Origin: Crocodylus rhombifer
Taxonomy: Eukaryota; Chordata; Crocodylia; Crocodylidae
NCBI GenBank assembly: GCA_038503035.1
Contig: JAVSML010000031.1
Location: forward strand, 3,044 to 67,043
Direction of reading: 5' to 3'
DNA length: 64,000 bases
This document shows positions 31,540 through 42,500 of this stretch, in pieces (the first letter of the stretch is position 1; every line of letters begins with the position of its first letter). The notes below the pieces were generated by a model. That model made no database searches and was not told the origin of the DNA. It was given only the letters and a program-made list of their open reading frames with translations. A program made the translations under genes and the position numbers.

Positions 31540-32160
31540 AAGATGTGAAATCCCCGTGTGCGGACCGGGGTAACGCGCTGCACACTGCAGTGCCCACCAG
31601 CACTGCCGCCCCACGTCATAACAAAGGAGCTGTGAGCACTGACTCACCGTGCCAGCCGAAAAAATACACAGCCGTACAGAGCGGTGGGCTTTTTTAATTG
31701 GAGTCTGCCGAGAAGATTGGCTGGCATTTCGGCAGCTGAGGGGGCTGCCCCGTGTCTGAGCTGTCAGCCTGACTCACCTGCTGCAGCCGCAGCGATGAAA
31801 GGCGCCTCGGAGGGAGTGGGAGAGCGAAAGGGAGAGAGATGGGGACCGTGTCAGAGCACGTCAGAGGCAGGCAGGCGCTGCACACACCAGCACACAGAGA
31901 GGAGATGCCGGCCCTGCCCCCTTGCACACACCATCCGGGAGGCTGCTGTGCATCTCGGGCAGCATTTCTTGGGTCCCTGTACCCCCCGCTTCTTCCCTCC
32001 CCCAAGCCGTGCTGTCCACGGGCCGAGTTCAGATGACTTCTGCTGCCCCCAGAAACCCCAGACCGACACCCGGGCACTTCTGCAGCCGCTCGCACGGCGG
32101 GAGAGACGGCCGCACCTCCACGGGCAAGTATTTCCACGGGACGGTGGCGCTGGCTGCCAC
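31540..32160. promoter_or_regulatory. CpG-enriched segment, candidate CpG island
   Basis: By eye about 40 CpG dinucleotides fall in roughly 620 bp at about 60 percent GC, well above the CpG-poor surroundings. It is not explained by any mobile element that I can identify. Several frames cross it (for example 31684-32175 plus, 31694-32137 minus) without a recognisable protein. It could be a promoter or first exon of an unrecognised transcript, or a GC-rich conserved element. Confidence 0.4.
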
Positions 32161-32678
32161 CACCCAGCTATATGAGGATGTCTGATGAGGCAAGAGGAGT
32201 AAACGGGCCTCCCCCATTGGAAAATTGTGGTCCTGGTCCTGATCGACAGCCTGCGCCTTCATAGGAAAGCTTGACCCTATACAGTCACCAGGCAAATCAG
32301 GATGACGTTTCTCTCCAGGCCTGGCATCAGACCGATTTCAGCGTGTGCCAACTCCTTCCACCTCTCAGTCTCACCTTCGCTGCCCCCTTCTCGCGCAGGC
32401 TTTTCTCACTTCCCTGCAAATTCAGCTCCCCGCTCCACACCCAACCCATATCCCCCAACCCCCGTCCTTTCCCCCACGGTGCTGGAAGTGCCGGGCCATG
32501 TCCCAGATGTGTTTCTTGGTGCTTTCTTCTGAGCTATTGAATTCAATCTTGCAGCTTTGAGCCCCCAGATGTATGGTGTAGGAGCATCCAAGTAGTCCCC
32601 CCTGCGTCGAATAGACCTCAGCCTCATGGGAGGGATCAGGGATCCTTTAACTGGGATAAAAGCATCTGAAGATTAAAC
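32161..32678. other. No gene seen
   Basis: Unassigned, C-rich on the plus strand. There are no recognised repeats. Confidence 0.35.
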
Positions 32679-32882
32679 CAGTGATTCTCAACTGGGGAAG
32701 CCGCTCTCCTGGCTGCCCCTACTGCCCTTACATGACACTAACTAATTCAATGGCTCTCATCCTTTTTACCCTCAAGGTCCCCTCCAGATCTTTGTTCTGA
32801 ACTTTGCCGACCCCCGGTTGAGAATCGCTGAAATTCAGAAATCATGGAAAGGGGCCTTGAGCTGAAAAGGTTGGAACCACTG
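32679..32882. mobile_element. Composite of two overlapping hAT-like MITE ends
   Basis: CAGTGATTCTCAACTGGGG at 32679 pairs with the reverse complement of the sequence ending at 32830, CAGCGATTCTCAACCGGGGG, giving a 152-bp unit with strong inverted repeats. A second start, CAATGGCTCTCATCCTTTTT at 32748, pairs with the reverse complement of the end at 32882, CAGTGGTTCCAACCTTTT. The overlap implies one element inserted in, or recombined with, another. Confidence 0.6.
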
Positions 32883-34607
32883 CATTAGTTATTACTCTGC
32901 TTTTATTTTCTCATCTTTCTGAGAGAAGAGGGGACCCTTGTGTCACGCCCGCTGCACCTCCATGTCTCAGAGCATCCCAACGGTCCCATCTCATTACCGG
33001 GATGCGACTGTTCCCGCCCCCAGCATGACTGGTTTCGGCAGTGAGCTGGTGAGAGCTCAAGAGCATTTTGATACAGGAATTTCAAGGGGGGGGAAGAGTT
33101 CAATAGATAAATTCAATAAATGACAAGGCAGAAAGGTCAAAGCATCTGCAGGAGACTGGAAATGGATGGAAGTCTCTCCGCAGGTTGTCTGCAAATTTCG
33201 GTGGACGCAGGCCCTAAGTCCTGGCTCGGTGGAATCAGCCTTATAATGGGCCTAATAACCACTGTGATGGCCCAGGAGACAGATAATTGCAGCAATAACT
33301 CACTAAAAATTCCAATATAATGCTGCTGTATTAAAAAAGCTGCAGCATAGTTTCTTAAATTACTAGTGTTTTACATCAAGGGAAATGCCGGAAAGTAAGA
33401 GCAACAGCTTAGAGAGCAAAGGAGAGAGAGACGGCACCGCGTGCACGTGCCTCACCTGTGACGGGCTGCGCTGAAGCTTACACAAAACGCCAGCCGCCTC
33501 ACCCGAGTGCAAGCACGGAGGACATGCCACCTCCGACTTCATCGTGACGCCATTGCCGCGTCTCCATTTTTAGAAATAAAAGGCAAATCTCCTTTGGATG
33601 CCTGCAAAAGTTGGGCAGTGGTTAGCAAAACCAGAGGGCTGACACTGCGGCCCCAGTACAGCCTCGTTTTTGTTCTCCACCTGTTGACTTCCGGACTTAC
33701 GTGGAGCGCAAAAGCTTTCTGAGGCAGGGACTATATTTTCTTCTGTGCATAGAGCAAGATCCAGGTCCTACCTCATTCATAAGTCTGTTTAAACCATGTG
33801 AATGCCAGTCAAATCTAACTTTGTCCAGTTTTTTTTTTTTTCTGGGCTTGCTTAACAGCTATTGACAGAAAAATCCGAGCCACAAACACGTTCCTGGGGA
33901 CATTGAATCCCAGAAGGTCTCATACAACGGTAAACAAGTTGCTGGCCACGGGATACTGGTCCCAGGGAAACAAAGGAAACAAAGCAACTAAGAGGCGAAT
34001 GAAACAAGGAGGCATTTTCTTCCCCTTCCACTATTGCAGGGCTGGAGGCACATGTTGGACGCTGCCCCCAGAGCGAGCTGATGTGGTTGTTTCTCTAGGC
34101 CTTATTTCCTGCCTCGCCTCTGAATCTCCCTTGAATAGCAGAAAAATGATCGGTGAGGCCCCGTGGCTCTTTAGCCCCGAGCAGAAAGCAAAGTTATAAA
34201 AAGAGACTAAAATACCTTCTCAAGCCGGTTAAGGGGTGCCAAGATGTGCTGGGAGCCTTTGGTTATTTTTCAGCAGTTGCCACCTTTACCTCTAATCAAT
34301 AGCTAGCTGAGAGTAAATCCTGGGGATTGATGTACTTGTGCTCCTGAGTCGTTTAATCTGCCCTGCATTGGAAAAAAAACACACTTTGACGATGTGTTTG
34401 CTAGTGGTCGTTGCTGTTCTTTCCACCTCCGACCAGATGCATTTTGCTGAGCAGCTCTGCAGGTACAGGACAGAAAGAGACCCAAGAGGTTAGAGGGAAG
34501 GCAAAGACAAGGGCAGCTGAGAAGAGCGTGGAAAAGTAGCCAAAGGAGGGAGTGGAGACAGCCATGTGGCAAAGAGGAAAATCTTGGGAAGCAAACATAT
34601 AGCTCAG
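32883..34607. other. No gene seen; candidate conserved noncoding DNA near 33.2-33.4 kb
   Basis: Positions 33225-33370 are AT-rich and CpG-free, with no repeat similarity. They include AAAGCTGCAGC and AATTACTAGTG phrases of the kind often seen in conserved noncoding elements. This is impression, not evidence. No exon is recognised in the interval. Confidence 0.3.
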
Positions 34608-34722
34608 CCCCTGTTCAAGGCAGGACCAGTCTCCATCTAAACCATCCTAGGCAAGAGTCGCTCTAAGCTGCCCTTAAAGACATCCAGGGATGGAGATCCC
34701 ACCACCTCTCTATGGCAAATGA
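34608..34722 (-). mobile_element. Old CR1 3' fragment, antisense
   Basis: The plus strand reads CCTGTTCAAGGCAGGACCAG, then AAAGACATCCAGGGATGGAG and CCCACCACCTCTCTATGGCA. This is the order of an inverted CR1 3' UTR and C-terminus. Divergence is high and only about 115 bp remain. Confidence 0.65.
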
Positions 34723-34824
34723 AAAGGCAGCCACAATGCGATGCTGGCCGCATTACTCCCTTGTGGCCTGGTGTCTGTAGAAACCGGAGTGCTTTAACCA
34801 CACTAACCTGATGGGCTATTAGTC

Positions 34825-34985
34825 CTGGGTGGATCTGTGCCATCAGCTGTCTGTGCCACTAACTTGCTCGGTGGCCTTAGGCAGGTCATTTCTCTCTGTG
34901 CCTCATTTCTAAGCATATAGCACTTGCCTTCCTCACTGGGTGTTGCAAGGTTTTCTTAAAGTCCCTGTGGTGTTTTGAGATGGTT
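34825..34985 (+). repeat. MIR SINE
   Basis: The phrases TGTCTGTGCCACTAACTTGC, GGTGGCCTTAGGCAGGTCAT, TCTCTCTGTGCCTCATTTCT and GGGTGTTGCAAGG follow the sense-strand order of MIR. The element is diverged. Confidence 0.75.
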
Positions 34986-35149
34986 GGGTAGTGAAGCCAA
35001 TCGCACATGGTTCACAGCCGAAGGCCACAACTCCACAGAGCTCCCCACCTCCCAGAGCTTGGGACTAAGCCCCAAGGTCCATAGCACCTGGAGCTGCCCC
35101 CCAGCTCACCCCCTGCCTGGGCTGACCAGAAGCAATTTGCTCTCATGCC

Positions 35150-35340
35150 AGCATCTACATCTGTGTTCAGGCACATTAATGTAAAGCACCATTGGGTAGC
35201 ACCTGTATCTGTCAGTACTACCCAACGGTGCTTTATATTAATTTACTGTGCATTAATAGCAGCACACGTGGAGACAGTGATGATGTACTCAGCATCAGAT
35301 TGGCCCAATGCGCAGTAAAGCACATGTGAAGACATGCCCA
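35150..35340. mobile_element. MITE-like element with a 25-bp hairpin stem
   Basis: The arms 35175-35199 and 35218-35242 pair at 23 of 25 positions over an 18-nt loop. The outer ends (CATCTACATCTGTG and the reverse complement of the right edge, TGGGCATGTCTTCACATG) resemble the GTCTACAC-type termini, but loosely, so the boundaries are approximate. Confidence 0.5.
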
Positions 35341-35387
35341 GCAAGGGTTAGCTAGTACAACATCCCTTGCCATTGTACTTGTCTGCA

Positions 35388-35760
35388 CAGGGGGCACATC
35401 TACACATGCAATTAATACATATGAATAAATTCTGGAGCTTATTGCTCTGGAGCTTATTGCTCTGGAGTTTTTTGCTGCTGGCTGTGCCATATGAACCTGT
35501 GCCTGGGAGCAAATATCTCCAGAGTACATTGCTCTGGAGTTTATTTGTGTACAGCACATTGAGCCTGGTCAGAGCAGCCCTGGCTGGCAACAACCCAGGG
35601 CTGCTCCCACCAGGCTCAATGTGCTGTGGAGGGGCCGGCTGGGGCATGAGGGTGCTTCAGTGTGGGGCAGCTATACATGCACTGCTGCACACAAAAAAAC
35701 TCCAGAGCAGGCTAGTACTTATATTTACTAGCCTGCTGCAAAGCTAATTAGTTTTGTGTT
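35388..35760. mobile_element. Palindromic MITE with nested long hairpins
   Basis: After the GGGGGCACATCTACACATGC start, the element contains a 32-bp stem (35552-35583 with 35595-35626, 30/32 pairs, 11-nt loop). A second, flanking stem (35531-35557 with 35682-35708) matches at 24 of 27 positions, so the two stems are arranged one inside the other, overlapping by a few bases. Near the left side TCTGGAGCTTATTGC repeats three times in tandem (35431-35475). GCTAGTA...TACTAGC at 35711-35732 adds a further small hairpin. No coding capacity is seen. Confidence 0.6.
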
Positions 35761-35764
35761 CCCC

Positions 35765-35850
35765 GATAGGGGCGTATGTGTAGACACAGAGACGTTTACT
35801 GTGCAGTTAATTAGGCAGCGCTGCAGTAAACGCCTTGTGTAGATGCGGCC
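35765..35850. mobile_element. Short palindromic element adjoining the MITE at 35388
   Basis: GTGTAGACACAGAGACGTTTACTGTGC on the left is mirrored by GCAGTAAACGCCTTGTGTAGATGC on the right, so ACGTTTACTG and CAGTAAACGC pair with one mismatch. It may be an independent 85-bp MITE or the decayed right end of the preceding one. Confidence 0.45.
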
Positions 35851-36724
35851 AAGGATGCCAATTCAGATGAAGGAAAAGCATGGATTTAAAACAGAATAGC
35901 TATGCCTGAGTAACCTCAGTGCAGATGTTTGGAGGGCAGAATAAAAACACCTTGTTCTGAATTAGCTGTGTCGATTACGGCAGTCTTGGTCCAGAAGGCA
36001 GCAGCCACACAGGCTGTTACCCAGCAATAGTAACTCCACCTTGTTAGCCTCTCTGCTCTGCTGTGGTCTGTTCTTATTCCTCATGTTAGCAGTCTCATTT
36101 GATGTGCACGGAGCAGGCATGCCATCTCTGTACAGCTTTCCTCCTGCAAGGCCACTTCCAGGCACATGGCTGTCCACAAGTGCAACAGGTAGGTATAGTC
36201 CAGGTTAAGTAGGTGCCAAGTCCTCACTGGAGCCAGTAGAAAGACTCTGATGGGCTTCATGAGGTTTGGGGCTCAGCTTCCTTATGTGCCACAAGTTAAA
36301 GAGGAGGTGACGGGATGCAGGTGAACGACGGCTGTGCCCAAGGAGACTCGTGGTACCAAAGAGGCACTCAGCTACACACGCGCCTCTCAGCATCACTCTG
36401 GGCAGCAGGCAGAGTAACCTGGTGCCATGCACCAGTGTCAGGACTCTCTATCTAATATCGGACACGCTGCAGGACTGCAGCGTTAGCATGCTCTCGCCCC
36501 TGCTCAGCTTCCCGTACCGTGTCCTGTCTGTCTGTGCAGCACCATGCATGCTGGCAATGCAGCCTAGACACCACCAACTGATTAGGAAAGCAGAGAAGCA
36601 CCAGGCCAGTGGCAAGGCAGGGATGAACTGGGAGGTGATCCTACCTCTCTACTCTGGGCTTAGCCCCCAGTTTCCCTGGCCCATTTTGCAGTCCTCCTGT
36701 GTGGCCAACTCACATCCACTCCAC
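35851..36724. other. No gene seen; possible tiny CR1 fragment
   Basis: Unassigned except that GGGAGGTGATCCTACCTCTC at 36630 closely resembles the CR1 phrase ggaggtgatcctccccctct. The resemblance is too short to call confidently. Confidence 0.3.
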
Positions 36725-37050
36725 TATCCAGCCTCCCCCATGGGTCGCTTCTTAAACTCAAGTGCATCGCGGTTTTTCCCATGATTTAACCTCAGCCCCA
36801 TTACCTTGCATTTCTCACAAAAAAAAAAAAAACCCCAAAAAATCTTAGATGATCACTTCCCCTCTACTGCAAAGCTTTCTAGAAACTTTGCTATTATTCT
36901 TCCATCCTTGCTGAGATGCACAATTTATTCCCATTTAGTATCATCTGAAAAAAGGTTATTCATATTTTATTAACTCCCTTGTTTGCATAATTAATGAAGA
37001 TGTTAATTAAAGCCACTCCTGGCACCAATCCTTGTTACTTCCTCAACTCC
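36725..37050 (-). mobile_element. Ancient CR1/L3-like LINE fragment, antisense
   Basis: In the plus-strand order expected of an inverted CR1 are CCCCATTACCTTGCATTTCT, TTTAGTATCATCTGAAAAAA and ATAATTAATGAAGATGTTAA, followed by GGCACCAATCCTTG. These correspond to the region after the RT catalytic motif, then the catalytic F-A-D-D, and finally the F-N-I-F-I-N-D block. A poly(A) run at 36818-36842 interrupts it. Divergence is strong. Confidence 0.55.
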
Positions 37051-39384
37051 ATATATGGTCTTTTTCCTTCTCAGCTCTTCGTCCTTTTTTTTTTTTCCTC
37101 CAAGCCATACGTCTGCGTTTGCAGAGGAGCTTGGATGCATTAATTCCGCGAGTGAGATTTCAGGAGATACAGGAGCCCTGAATAAAATGACATCGAAAGA
37201 GTTCCCTGTGCTGGGATTAACCCTTTCAAATGCAGCCTGGAAAATACATGTGTTTTAAGAGTTTAGAAGGAGAGAACTGATTGTTAGCCCTTCTCTTGAA
37301 ATATCCCCCTCACCCGCTTTGGCTTTTATGGCCTGTTCAGAAGGGGCTGGTCTCCTCTGCAGGGGTCAAATTAGCTACCATCAGTGAGCTGCCTGCCGGG
37401 GGGGTGAAGGCTACGTCTGTGCATAATTGCCTCTCTGCAAGAATTATTTCTAAGGCAACAATATATTGGGGAGGGGGGGAGGAGGGTAACCCCAGCCTTC
37501 GGCTAGCTGCCTGCTTGCGCTCACACTACCTTTCTAATCCCAGTGCCACCAGTCCAGCGGTCAGCACTGCCTCGGTCAGCAGCTGCCCCAGCGGTGGCAA
37601 GGCACTGCCCCGGGGAAGAGCGAGGCTGACCTTTCTGCCCCCACCCATGTCAGAAGCAGCACAAGAAGCAGCGTCTCACCCACGCGTGTGGCATATGACT
37701 CTCCGATTCTTATCCCACTGGGAGCGCAGGCACAGCACACGCCCCCACATACATGCAAGTCAGCAAAGCGCTCCGTGGTACACCGAGTGAGATGCCGTTA
37801 CCTAGGAAATCATCGCCACAAGTCTGGGGGGAGGGGGAAGAAACCAGGGAGGTTTTTGGAAGGAGAAAAAAAATCGAGGCACCACGATCGTCTCTGACAT
37901 CAAACTCAGCCACGTGAGGTGTCGGGCAACGCTGGGATGCCGGCGAGCTCAGGCATGGAGGGGCTGGGGGCACCCCAGACTAGCAGGCAGGAGGACTTCA
38001 GCCCCCCTGTGCCCCGATCAGGTCTGATCAGCCATGCAAGCCTCTGACCTGGTGGGTAGGCCTGAAACCTATCCTATGCAAATCACCCCTGGGGTGAAAG
38101 GTCACCCTCCCAATCGGCCCAGACTCTGGTTTCTTTGCCCCCAAAGAGGTTCTGTTTCATGCCACAATGTTAGATTTTTCCCCTGCAATGAAGGATGCAG
38201 GCCGGTCTGCCCCCCAGCTTCTCCATGGCATTGGGGCAGGTTTTTCAGTGTCTGGAGGGAGTGTCGTTTAGGTCAGTGGTTTGATACAGGTATGGGAAGT
38301 CAACGACTTTGGGGCTGTTGCACAAGCAGCCTGAGACAAGAGTGACCTGATGCCCCAGAAGAGAAACCATCTATCTTGTTTAGACATCAGAGCGACCACC
38401 TTCGTAGCCTGGAACAGCCTCGGAGACTGCCGAGGTGGTCAAACACCAGCTCTTTCCTGCGGAGGACTCCCAGCTTCCTGACCCGGAGCTCCCAATTCTC
38501 TCTGGTTAGGAGCATGCACCCTTGACCCAGCCTTTGCATCTGTGAGTGCATGCATTGCTTGAACCTTAAGTAGGCATTTAGCCCTTCGGTCAAGAAGCCA
38601 AAGGCTTCAGCCTTGATAGACACCAATGGAGGAGCAGGTCCTCCCACCTGGTGGGTCCAAGGAAGAGCGTCTGCCCACTCTCGCTGGTGTGAAGATGCAC
38701 AAAGCTCGTACAGGAAAATGGGATGGCTTCATTTAACAGCCTACAAGCTGGCCAGGACAGCCGCGATCTGAAGGGAGTGCAGGGTGGTATTTCAGTCTGC
38801 AACGTCTTGTGACCCACATTTGGATGCTCAGTTTTATCCCCATCCATGCACGCTGAACCGGGCACCAGGACACGTTGATACAGCCTTCAGTGCTTACACC
38901 CTACAAGGAGATGGGTTGAACACCTGAGTGAATGCCACACTAGCTAATGTGTCTGCTTGGCCTCTAAGGCCTCCTCTTGACCCCAGTGAGATACCTGGTG
39001 GCCGGTTCTACCCACTGCAAACTCACCTGCCTCATTGAATCCCCTGATACACAACCAAGTGCCCCCATTATTAGTAGCATAAAAAAAGTGTCAACTCATT
39101 GCCACAAGCACCAACAGTGTGTTTGCACCAACAGTGTGTTTCAGGTAGAGGGGGTCTACCTGCGTCGTTTCCAACATGACAAGTAGCACATATAGCTGCC
39201 ATATGGGACTCTAAGGTGGCTGCTGTGAATTCATGTTTTGGTCGATATTTCAGCCCCCACTAGGGCCAGAAAATTTTTTTCACCTTGTGCTGTTTCAGAT
39301 GACCTCGACATGAAAACCTCTGATGGAAACTGTCAACAAGAGACTTGCCCTTATCGCCCCTAAGCAAGCATTACACTAGAGCTG
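37051..39384. other. No recognised gene
   Basis: Unassigned, 2.3 kb. There are polypyrimidine patches near 37060-37100 and several frames of 60-170 codons without recognisable products. Confidence 0.3.
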
Positions 39385-39565
39385 ATAGCATCACTGAGTC
39401 CAGCGAAACACGGGCGGTACAACTAGGAAGCTCGAAGTAGGTTCGCAGTCAACAATTAGCCAAAGTGCACCTGCTGGGATTGTGCGAATGCCCGAGGCAC
39501 TCGTTCGAGGTAGGACAGTTGCCGCCTTCGACATTCGTTATGGCAAAATTCTTGACGAACTTGAT
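39385..39565. other. Small CpG-rich patch of unknown origin
   Basis: Thirteen or so CpG sites occur within about 170 bp, including GTTCGCAGTC, CACTCGTTCGAGG and CCGCCTTCGACATTCG, in an otherwise CpG-poor stretch of moderate GC. This suggests a recently arrived sequence or a methylation-free element. No inverted repeat or known family was found. Confidence 0.35.
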
Positions 39566-42500
39566 TATATTTGCCTGCTGCCTCATCTTCCATGATATGG
39601 CTTTGCTGTTAGCAGGGGCCTTGCCTCAGTCTCTTGCAATGGCTCCATGCTTAGCCGTGGGGGTCTCCCAATAGGGATACCCCCCACAGGTATCTCTCCC
39701 TATAAGCAATGAAGTATCCCACGGTGAGGGCTAATGAGTAGGCTACAATCGCCTTGCCTGCAGCCCTCGATGTACTGGGGTCAGTGCCACGTTGGGCTGA
39801 ACTGGAAGGTGCCCACGGTGAGGGAATGAGGGATTTCGGTCCCAGCAAGAGTCCCTGAGCACGCTGCATCCTGGAGCCATGCAGGCAATGTGGGAGTGCA
39901 AGACGCAGGGAGCTGAAACCCTTCACCTTCCTTTTCAGGCATTTCAGGGAGGGCAGCTTCTGAAAACGAAGGGCTGGGGGGGTGGGGAGCGAGTGCTGCT
40001 TTGCAGGTCTCATTGTCCGTGCCTCGGTGCCAGCCCTTCACAAGTCCACAGCATGTTAGGAAAAGAAAGGAGAGGGCATTTATAGGGGAAAACCCATTTT
40101 ATAGGTATATATTTTTTCTTATAACCACAGAAAATGCAACCGTCCTCTCTCCCTGCTGAAGTGCTGTGGGGAGGGGACGTGCTCCTAACGCCTGTAGCAT
40201 TTCCTGTGTCCGCCTCCCCACCGGGTCTTTGTGGCTTCTTGAAAAGGAAAGGATGTTGCATACAAAAGGGACCCAATTGCCGGGGCGGAGAGGCAATGGA
40301 GGAGGGGAGAGGAAGGAGAAGGACATAATGGGGGACAAACAACAAAAAAACCCATGGCAAACAATGAAGAACTTGAGATTTTTCAAGCCCCGTCTAGGAT
40401 TGTTATTTTGCTCTCCCAAAGCAGGGTGTTGAGCGCTGGCCAAAAGGCATTTTGCTGGAAACTGGGGTGAGGGAGGTGGTGAATGAATGATGTGGGGTCT
40501 TGCGGGAGGTGCAGCGAGCGTGCAAACCGGGAGGCCTGGTTAAACCTGGCCGTGGGATGGCCCTGCAAAGGAAAAGCTGGATAAGGACCCTTAGCATTTG
40601 TGCTTCTGGGTCTTTTGCTCCCTTGGCAGACCCCATCCAGCCTGTGGAGAACTCAGGGATGGATTATGGACTACAGGACCGCAGCTTGGCCTCAGTTGTC
40701 TGAGATGGAGAGCCCAACACCCTCCCAGACCTCAAGAGAAAGAGGGTCAAACACCTTTGGAAGTACATTGTGACTCTCCACTCGCAATTATCTCAAGGCC
40801 TCTATTCGCCGACGTACTTCACATTCCCATTGAAACGACGCGGTCTGCTTGCAACCATCAGGAGAAAGGCCAGGGGTTCAACAAGTCATCTGCTGTTGTC
40901 TCCCAGTGCTGGACTCTCCAGGTCCCAGGCACAGGCCTCTGTCGGGGAAGCTTTATTCCATATCTCCTATGTTGCTGGAGACAAAACTATTCCTCAGGTC
41001 TCTCTCTCAGCCCAGCACAAAACAATTTGCTGACAGCAGGAGGTAAAAGCAATGTGCAGCTGCAGAAGCAAAATGCCATTAGATTGGAAACCTTTGTTTA
41101 CCTCTGGCTTCTTTTACCCACTTATTTCTTCCTTCGGGATCGTCTTGTGCCACACAAGCCGACCGTTTCGGGAGCACCAGGGCTAGCAGAGGGTTTCTGG
41201 AGGTGTGCACCCACCCACGCACACATCCCCCGTTCAGCTTTAGAGCACCACCCATGTCTGAAATGGAGAAAGGCTTGCTACAGCTGCCAAAAGCTTTTTC
41301 TAAAGGATTTCTGTGCCGCGGCAGATAGAGGTGTGTGATTCAATATTTCCGAGCCACTCTTGAAATAATGTCCCATCTTATCTTCCCGAGTCTTGGGCTC
41401 TTCCAGTGTGACATTACGCCCCTGATCGGCCATGGGAGAAGTCAGCATTGATTTGTTTGCAGAATCAGATCTCAACCTTTCCTCCAAATCCCCTGCTCCA
41501 GGTGCCCTATGAGTTTCTTTCAAGTGGACAGGGGGAATAAGAGCTGCAAAAAGTGCAATGGAAATGCAAGCAGATAACGAGCTGGTGATCTCTGGCCCCA
41601 GCATTCATTGACTTTGACATCCATTGCTGTATATAACAAGTAGATTTAATTGTGCTGTAGATCACAGTCGCATGGTTAAATGGTGCAAAAGGGGATGGAA
41701 GGGCTGTAGCGACTGCTCCTTAAACATGCATGGAGTGGCACAAACCAGCAAGTGCAGCTTGGTAGATCTGGGTTTGGGCTCCGAGCAAACTGCAGCGAAG
41801 GTTGGGCTGGTGGCACTTTGCGGGCTGCGTCTCTTTGCTGGCTCCCTCGGTGTCTGATAAAGCACAAGATATCAAGGCAGAGGCATTACAAGTAGGAAAG
41901 GGGCTCGGCTCGTCCCTCCTGGAAGCTGCTCTGCATTCATCATCCCTGACAGATGCCAACTCTCCTGACAAATCCAGGCATGTGCTGTTACTCATGCTGA
42001 GACAGCCTTGCTGCTGTCGTCATCCCACTTCTGAGAACCTGGGCTCCTTGATGACTTTCCCCGCCCCACTGGCAGAGCTTTTAAAGAGTAAGAAGACAGT
42101 GCATCTATTAAAATGCCACTAGCGAGTGCCATGCACCGAGCATCCCTCGCTCTCTGCAAAGGGAGTAGTAGTACATCTTAAAAAAGGCTGGGTTATGAAA
42201 GCAAGACCTTGTCATTCCATACTCCATCACAATTATACTTTTTCCCCCCATTCAGGGAGTTACTTGGAGGCTCACCAAGACAGACATGCTGCCCACAGAA
42301 GGACGGGGCCACAGCAGCACATATGCAAAATCAGGTGAAGGCCTTTATTATAATATTTACTATGCTGATGAGGAGGCTTCATTTAGTGCTCTCAGAAATG
42401 AGATTAATATCCCTGAGCAACCGAGAGCACCAAGGTACCTCTATGCCTAAAATCCTCCTGGGACTTTTGGGATGACAACAGCATGCGGGAGGGGATTCTG

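Noticed and set aside
31684..32175. 163-codon frame in the CpG-enriched segment, considered as a first exon
   Set aside because: GC-rich DNA is stop-poor, and frames of similar length exist on the opposite strand. No recognised protein or convincing splice donor was seen. The CpG enrichment itself is kept as a finding.
36590..36665. A sense CR1 fragment around GGGAGGTGATCCTACCTCTC
   Set aside because: The match is limited to about 30 bp without neighbouring CR1 blocks, so chance cannot be excluded.
40598..41338. 246-codon plus-strand frame
   Set aside because: It opens at TTG instead of ATG, shows no recognisable domain, and overlaps equally plausible frames. A stop-free stretch of this length occurs by chance in 64 kb of moderate GC.
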